A stretch of DNA of 64,000 bases from DATMGU01 sp035555315 (GTDB taxonomy: Bacteria > Pseudomonadota > Alphaproteobacteria > ATCC43930 > CGMCC-115725). Below are positions 59,526-64,000 of the stretch, in pieces. The notes under the pieces were generated by a model. The model was given only the letters and a program-made list of their open reading frames with translations, did not search any database and was not told the DNA's origin. A program made the translations under genes and the position numbers. The stretch is from the NCBI GenBank assembly GCA_035555315.1, contig DATMGU010000095.1, positions 17,366 through 81,365 of the forward strand. Reading direction: 5' to 3'. The first letter of the stretch is position 1; every line of letters begins with the position of its first letter.

Positions 59526-60788
59526 TCACCGCCACAGCGCCTGGTCACGCACCAAACGCCCGGCGATCGCGGTTTCGACGCAGTCGGACAGGCTGCCATA
59601 GAGCACGTCATAGCCGGTATTGCCGGTCGTATAATGGGCGAACTTGCCGGAATTGGTCAGCAGGATACCGAATTTCTCCGGCAGGATCGGCGTCACCACG
59701 ATGCAGGTATCCGCCACCAGGATGATCCCCATGGCCTCCAGTTCCGCGGTCCAGCCCCGCCGGTCCAGCACATCCATGACGTGGCGCCCGGTGCAGGCAT
59801 AGAACGGAAGGACGCAACGTCGACCGGCCAGGCGATGGCGCAGCAAGGTGAACTCGTCGATCGAGAAATGCGGACTGCCGACGGCGACCGCACCGATCGC
59901 GGCACCCTCCGCCGCCCGGCTGGTGGACAATCGATCGCGTGCCGGCACCAGCATGGCGGCGGTCAGCCGGATCGTCTCCCGGGGTGGCCGGCCGCCCAGG
60001 GCGGTCGCGAGATCCGGCGCCTCGGGTGTCGAACCCACCGCGTGGAACAGCCCGACCGCGCCGGTCGAGGCCGCCGCGGCGCCCAAGGCCTTCAGCCGAT
60101 CCTCCGCCAGGCCCGGCGGCAAACCGTCGAGCACCGCCACCGCCTCGCCGACCTCGCTGCCCAGCCAGGCGCCCAGCACCGGGTAAAACGCATCCTCGGC
60201 CACAAGCGCCGGCGGCAGGGCGCTCGTATCGACGAGCAGCGTCGCCAAGCGGTTCTCCGGCAAATGCAGCCCGGTGCGCGGCGCCCGGCCGGTCAGGGCG
60301 GCGCAGATATCCAGAAAATCGCCATAGCGGTTGGTCCGCGCACCCAGCACCGAGTTGCAGAACACCACCGCGTTGCTTTCGCCCCAGGCGACGTCCTGGC
60401 CGAGCGCCGGCCGGTGCCCCGCCTGATAGGGCGCGCAGGTCCAGCTCGGCTGGCAGCCCAGCATCACATAGGCATCCATCATCCGCCGCGCCATCGCCGC
60501 CCGCTCCGGTGCCAACCGCACGCGGTCGGGATGCAGCAGATCGAGCGCCCCCACATTGAGCGATGACGGGATGCGCACCCGTCCGCCATCCCCCGCCAGC
60601 CGCTCGGCGAAGAGGGTGCCGCTGTCGCCGTGGTAGAGGCAGCCATCGATATGCGCCGACGCCACGTCGATCAGCCGATCGGCCCCCAGCATGCGCGCGG
60701 TTTCGACCACGATCCGCATCGCCATCGCCACGGCGGGGCCCGCGGAGCCGTCGAGCATCGCCTGGTCGGATCGGTCGAGTTGCGGCAT
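59526..60788 (-). CDS. Aconitase-X large (catalytic) subunit
   Basis: About 420 residues of the AcnX/DUF521 family, starting MPQLDRSDQAML at 60788. Diagnostic segments are HRPALGQDVAWGESNAVVFCNSVLGARTNRYGD, DICAALTGRAPRTGLHL, and the late FGILLTNSGKFAHYTTGNTGY. Cysteines at 118 (PSWTCAP), 144 (VVFCNS) and near 376 (ADTCIVV) are candidates for the iron-sulfur ligands. Together with the small subunit at 57041 it should form a dehydratase. In bacteria the known activity is cis-3-hydroxy-L-proline dehydratase, but neighbours (monooxygenase, GST) do not clearly match hydroxyproline catabolism. Confidence 0.88.
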   Translation of the reverse strand: MPQLDRSDQAMLDGSAGPAVAMAMRIVVETARMLGADRLIDVASAHIDGCLYHGDSGTLFAERLAGDGGRVRIPSSLNVGALDLLHPDRVRLAPERAAMARRMMDAYVMLGCQPSWTCAPYQAGHRPALGQDVAWGESNAVVFCNSVLGARTNRYGDFLDICAALTGRAPRTGLHLPENRLATLLVDTSALPPALVAEDAFYPVLGAWLGSEVGEAVAVLDGLPPGLAEDRLKALGAAAASTGAVGLFHAVGSTPEAPDLATALGGRPPRETIRLTAAMLVPARDRLSTSRAAEGAAIGAVAVGSPHFSIDEFTLLRHRLAGRRCVLPFYACTGRHVMDVLDRRGWTAELEAMGIILVADTCIVVTPILPEKFGILLTNSGKFAHYTTGNTGYDVLYGSLSDCVETAIAGRLVRDQALWR

Positions 60789-60929
60789 GGGATAACTTCT
60801 CCTGACCTGCATCTAAGCAGGTCGTCCATACTGGTGCCCAGTTTTAAACGTGACGGCTTCACGCATACTCAACCTTTACGACGACCAAATCCTTGAACGA
60901 AGAGTATCTTATAAGCTACATTTCTCGGC

Positions 60930-61253
60930 GTGATCGACCTGCTCCGATACCAGCGCGAGGACGGCCGTGAGCCATTCACCGAATGGCTCAACACTATTCG
61001 CGACAAGATCGCCGCAGCGCGTATCCGCATTCGTTTACGCCAGGTCGAAGCCGGCAATTTCGGCGACTGCGATACGGTCGGCGAGAGTGTCATCGAGCTG
61101 CGCATCCATGTGGGTGCCGGATATCGGGTCTATTGCGCGCGGCACGGAAAGACCATCGTTCTCTTGCTCTGTGGTGGCGACAAGAGCACCCAGGACCGGG
61201 ATATCAAGCGGGCCAAGGAATTATGGGTGGAATGGAAGCGGAGGCAATGGTGA
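60930..61253 (+). CDS. RelE/HigB-type toxin
   Basis: A 107-residue ribosome-dependent mRNA interferase-like toxin. The pattern is REPFTEWLNTIRDKIAAARIRIRLRQVEAGNFGDCDTVGESVIELRIHVGAGYRVYC, then IVLLLCGGDKSTQDRDIKRAKE, the classic HigB/RelE layout. GTG start at 60930, with TATAAG at 60910-60915 upstream. Toxin comes before antitoxin, as in higBA. The overlap with the antitoxin start is 7 bp. Confidence 0.9.
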   Translation: MIDLLRYQREDGREPFTEWLNTIRDKIAAARIRIRLRQVEAGNFGDCDTVGESVIELRIHVGAGYRVYCARHGKTIVLLLCGGDKSTQDRDIKRAKELWVEWKRRQW

Positions 61254-61576
61254 AGAAGGTGAAAGGCGCCGTCTCACATCACGAACGCGAGGTCGCCGAG
61301 TTGAGCGCCGACCGTGCGCTCGCGGTTGAATACCTGAAGGTTGCGATGGAGTCGCTCGATGATCCTGATGATCGAGCGGCGGGCCTGCTTGCACTACGTA
61401 CCGTGGCGGAGGCTTATGGCGGCCTTGGCATGGTGGCCGCCGAAGCGGGCATCAGCCGCGAAGCCCTCTACCGCGCCCTTTCGCCGAAGGGTAACCCGAC
61501 CCTCAAGATACTCGTCGCGGTCCTTAAGACCGTTGGCCTGCGGCTGTCGGTAGAGACCGATCATCACGCCGCGTAG
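61247..61576 (+). CDS. HigA-type antitoxin (helix-turn-helix)
   Basis: About 109 residues from ATG 61247; ATGs at 61223 and 61232 are also in frame. It contains a helix-turn-helix ending (GLGMVAAEAGISREALYRALSPKGNPTLKILVAVLKTVGLRLSVE), the HigA/addiction-module pattern. The N-terminal part (AVEYLKVAMESLDDPDDRAAGLLALRTVAEAYGG) is the toxin-binding helix region. It should neutralise the upstream toxin and repress the pair. Confidence 0.9.
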   Translation: MVKKVKGAVSHHEREVAELSADRALAVEYLKVAMESLDDPDDRAAGLLALRTVAEAYGGLGMVAAEAGISREALYRALSPKGNPTLKILVAVLKTVGLRLSVETDHHAA

Positions 61577-61642
61577 CAGGCGATAGCCGCATCCTCTTAC
61601 TACGCTTGCGCGGGCTGCCATCGATCGGCCATCCTCGTCCGC

Positions 61643-62485
61643 ATGGACAGCCTGGAGTCGCCGCATCTGCAACGCGCCCGAGGGGCGGCGCGCGTGGGGT
61701 TCCGGCGGCGCGGCGAGCAAACCGTCCTGGCCGAGCTGTATCAGCAGACACCCTGCCGCGTGCTGTTCCCCGATCCCGCCGCGGGCGATCCGGTGCAGGC
61801 GGTACTGGTGACGACCAGCGGCGGATTGACCGGCGGCGATCGGATCGGCGTCGCGATTACCGCCGGGCCCGGCACCACCGCGACCGCGACCACCCAGGCG
61901 GCGGAGAAGATCTACCGGTCGACCGGCGATGATTGCCGCATCGACGTCGAAATCGACATCGCGGCGGGCGCCTGGCTGGAATGGCTGCCGCAGGAGACCA
62001 TACTGTTCGACCGCTCGCGGCTGAAGCGACGGACCGAGGTGCGGATCGAGGCGGAGGGCGCGCTGCTGGCGGTCGAGATCGTGCTGTTCGGTCGGGTCGC
62101 CTCGGGCGAGACCCTGCGGCAAGGCCGGCTGTATGACGGCTGGGCGATCCGCCGCGGCGGCCGCCTCGCCTGGGCCGACGCGGTCGCCCTCGAGGGCGAT
62201 ATCGCCGCCTTGCGCGACGCAGCTTTCGGTTTCGGTGCGGCCTGCGGTTACGCTACGGTGATGAGCGTCGGGCGCGATGCCGAAAGCCAAGTCGAGGCGA
62301 TGCGCGAGACGCTGGCGGGTACTACCGACCAGGTCGGGGTAACGGCGATCAACGGCGTGTTGCTGATCCGGCTGCTGGACGTGAACGCGGCCCGGCTGCG
62401 CGCCGCCGCCGAGCGGGCGGTATGCATCTTGCGGGAACGGCTGGCGGGGCTGCCGCCTCGGTTGCCCAGGGTGTGGCATGTATGA
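61643..62485 (+). CDS. ureD: Urease accessory protein UreD
   Basis: A 280-residue UreD/UreH protein. Motifs include AAEKIYRSTG, TTSGGLTGGDRIGVAITAGPGTTATATTQ, AWLEWLPQETILFDRSRL and LAWADAVALEGD. It forms the UreD-UreF-UreG nickel-loading complex on apo-urease. It precedes ureA by a 72-bp gap that holds a 15-16 bp triplication. Confidence 0.94.
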   Translation: MDSLESPHLQRARGAARVGFRRRGEQTVLAELYQQTPCRVLFPDPAAGDPVQAVLVTTSGGLTGGDRIGVAITAGPGTTATATTQAAEKIYRSTGDDCRIDVEIDIAAGAWLEWLPQETILFDRSRLKRRTEVRIEAEGALLAVEIVLFGRVASGETLRQGRLYDGWAIRRGGRLAWADAVALEGDIAALRDAAFGFGAACGYATVMSVGRDAESQVEAMRETLAGTTDQVGVTAINGVLLIRLLDVNAARLRAAAERAVCILRERLAGLPPRLPRVWHV

Positions 62486-62489
62486 CGAT

Positions 62490-62536
62490 CTAGGCCGGTA
62501 TGGGGCTAGACCGTGTGAGGCTAGACCGGTGTGGGG
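62490..62536 (+). repeat. 15-16 bp tandem triplication between ureD and ureA
   Basis: Three adjacent copies (62490-62505, 62506-62520, 62521-62536) share CTAGRCCGNTRTGNGG. They extend the spacer between ureD and ureA and could influence ribosome coupling. Confidence 0.75.
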
Positions 62537-62557
62537 AAACCGAATGCGGGATGAGCG

Positions 62558-62860
62558 ATGCTTCTGACGCCGCGTGAAAAAGACAAGCTGTTGGTCGCCA
62601 TGGCGGCGATCGTCGCGCGCCGCCGCCTGGAGCGCGGCGTCAAGCTCAACTATCCCGAGGCGGTGGCGCTGATCACCGATTTCGTGGTCGAAGGCGCCCG
62701 CGACGGCCGCCGCGTCGCCGATTTGATGGCCGCCGGCGCCTCCGTGCTGACCCGCGAGCAGGTGATGGACGGCATCGCCGAGATGATCGACGAGATCCAG
62801 GTCGAAGCGACCTTTCCCGACGGCACCAAGCTCGTCACCGTCCACCAGCCGATCCGATGA
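62558..62860 (+). CDS. ureA: Urease gamma subunit
   Basis: A 100-residue UreA of normal length. MLLTPREKDKLLVAMAAIVARRRLERGVKLNYPEAVALITDF and LVTVHQPIR are the family start and end. It is part of the (alpha-beta-gamma)3 nickel urease that hydrolyses urea to ammonia and carbamate. Start ATG 62558 has GGATG context and follows the ureD gap. Confidence 0.97.
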   Translation: MLLTPREKDKLLVAMAAIVARRRLERGVKLNYPEAVALITDFVVEGARDGRRVADLMAAGASVLTREQVMDGIAEMIDEIQVEATFPDGTKLVTVHQPIR

Positions 62861-62870
62861 GGAGCGCCCC

Positions 62871-63181
62871 ATGATACCCGGTGAGATCATCCCGGCCGAC
62901 GGCGATCTGGTGCTGAACGCGGGCCGTGCCGGCGTCACCCTCACCGTCGCCAATACCGGCGACCGGCCGATCCAGGTCGGCAGCCATTATCATTTCTTCG
63001 AGACCAACGCGGCACTGGCGTTCGATCGGGCGGCCGCGCGCGGCATGCGGCTGGATATCGCCGCCGGCACCGCCGTCCGCTTCGAGCCCGGCCAGAGCCG
63101 CGAGGTTTCCTTGATCGGCTATGGCGGCGACCGGATCGCGATCGGGTTCACCGGGGCCGTCATGGGCGGGCTGGACACGCC

Positions 63182-63185
<4 letters not shown>
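62871..63185 (+). CDS. ureB: Urease beta subunit
   Basis: A 104-residue UreB. It shows IPGEIIPADGDLVLNAGR, the NTGDRPIQVGSHYHFFETN region and FEPGQSREVSLIGYGGDR. It is a structural subunit of urease. Its stop overlaps the ureC start by 4 bp (ATGA). Confidence 0.97.

Positions 63186-64000
<815 letters not shown>

Noticed and set aside
61577..61642. Promoter of the urease operon
   Set aside because: The 66-bp gap holds no convincing -10/-35 pair and no hairpin. ureD may also be read from upstream.

Overview
This is a GC-rich chromosomal window (about two thirds G+C by eye) from an alphaproteobacterium, most likely of the Rhodospirillales/Acetobacterales side. The indications are a COG3898-type HemY with a C-terminal zinc ribbon, many large amide/CoA catabolic operons, Liv- and Dpp-type importers, a CIO-like cytochrome bd oxidase and urease. 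The genus cannot be fixed from sequence reading alone. There is no phage, no complete insertion sequence and no CRISPR array. I count about 55 protein genes, one tRNA-Thr(CGT), one frameshifted antitoxin gene and two complete type II toxin-antitoxin pairs.

Layout. 1-2.2 kb: end of a haem-locus gene, hemY, tRNA-Thr, a BrnA pseudogene and a tiny membrane protein. 2.3-18.5 kb: a catabolic island with a Dpp-type importer (fused double ATPase), an EthD-like protein, a CoA ligase, a thiolase without its cysteine, a DUF35 partner, a 2-hydroxyacid dehydrogenase, a RutA-like flavin monooxygenase, an HpaI-aldolase/SDR fusion, a dienelactone-hydrolase/SnoaL fusion, a MarR-type regulator and a class II aldolase. 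Two related AT-rich palindromes (8554 and 17058) sit where one regulator could control three transcription units. 18.5-28.4 kb: a minus-strand operon of isochorismatase-like amidase, NCS2 permease, IclR regulator, fused HyuA-HyuB and OPT transporter, with a divergent 2-oxoglutarate oxygenase. 28.5-33.6 kb: a Liv-type importer with LivM and LivG fused. 33.7-42.8 kb: aldo/keto reductase with divergent LysR, SulP-STAS-cNMP transporter, CDP-diacylglycerol diphosphatase, haem-dependent oxidative N-demethylase, HerA-like ATPase and a RES-Xre toxin-antitoxin pair.

42.8-49.9 kb: an amidohydrolase divergent from a three-gene molybdenum hydroxylase (large subunit, FAD subunit, FeS subunit fused to a CoxG-like domain), then a ketopantoate-reductase-like gene and a Rieske ferredoxin. 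49.9-53.7 kb: two unrecognised proteins and cydAB. 53.7-60.8 kb: eutBC, a beta-propeller protein, and the two subunits of an aconitase-X enzyme separated by a flavin monooxygenase and a glutathione transferase. 60.9-64 kb: a HigBA-type pair and the start of a urease operon (ureD, A, B, C; ureC runs off the end).

The common theme is uptake and breakdown of nitrogen-containing and acyl compounds: peptides or related solutes, amino acids, hydantoin or oxoproline, ethanolamine, N-methylamines, N-heterocycles and urea. Exact substrates cannot be read from the sequence. Two general oddities stand out. At least six genes are domain fusions of normally separate proteins. Short tandem duplications of 11-18 bp recur at gene junctions.
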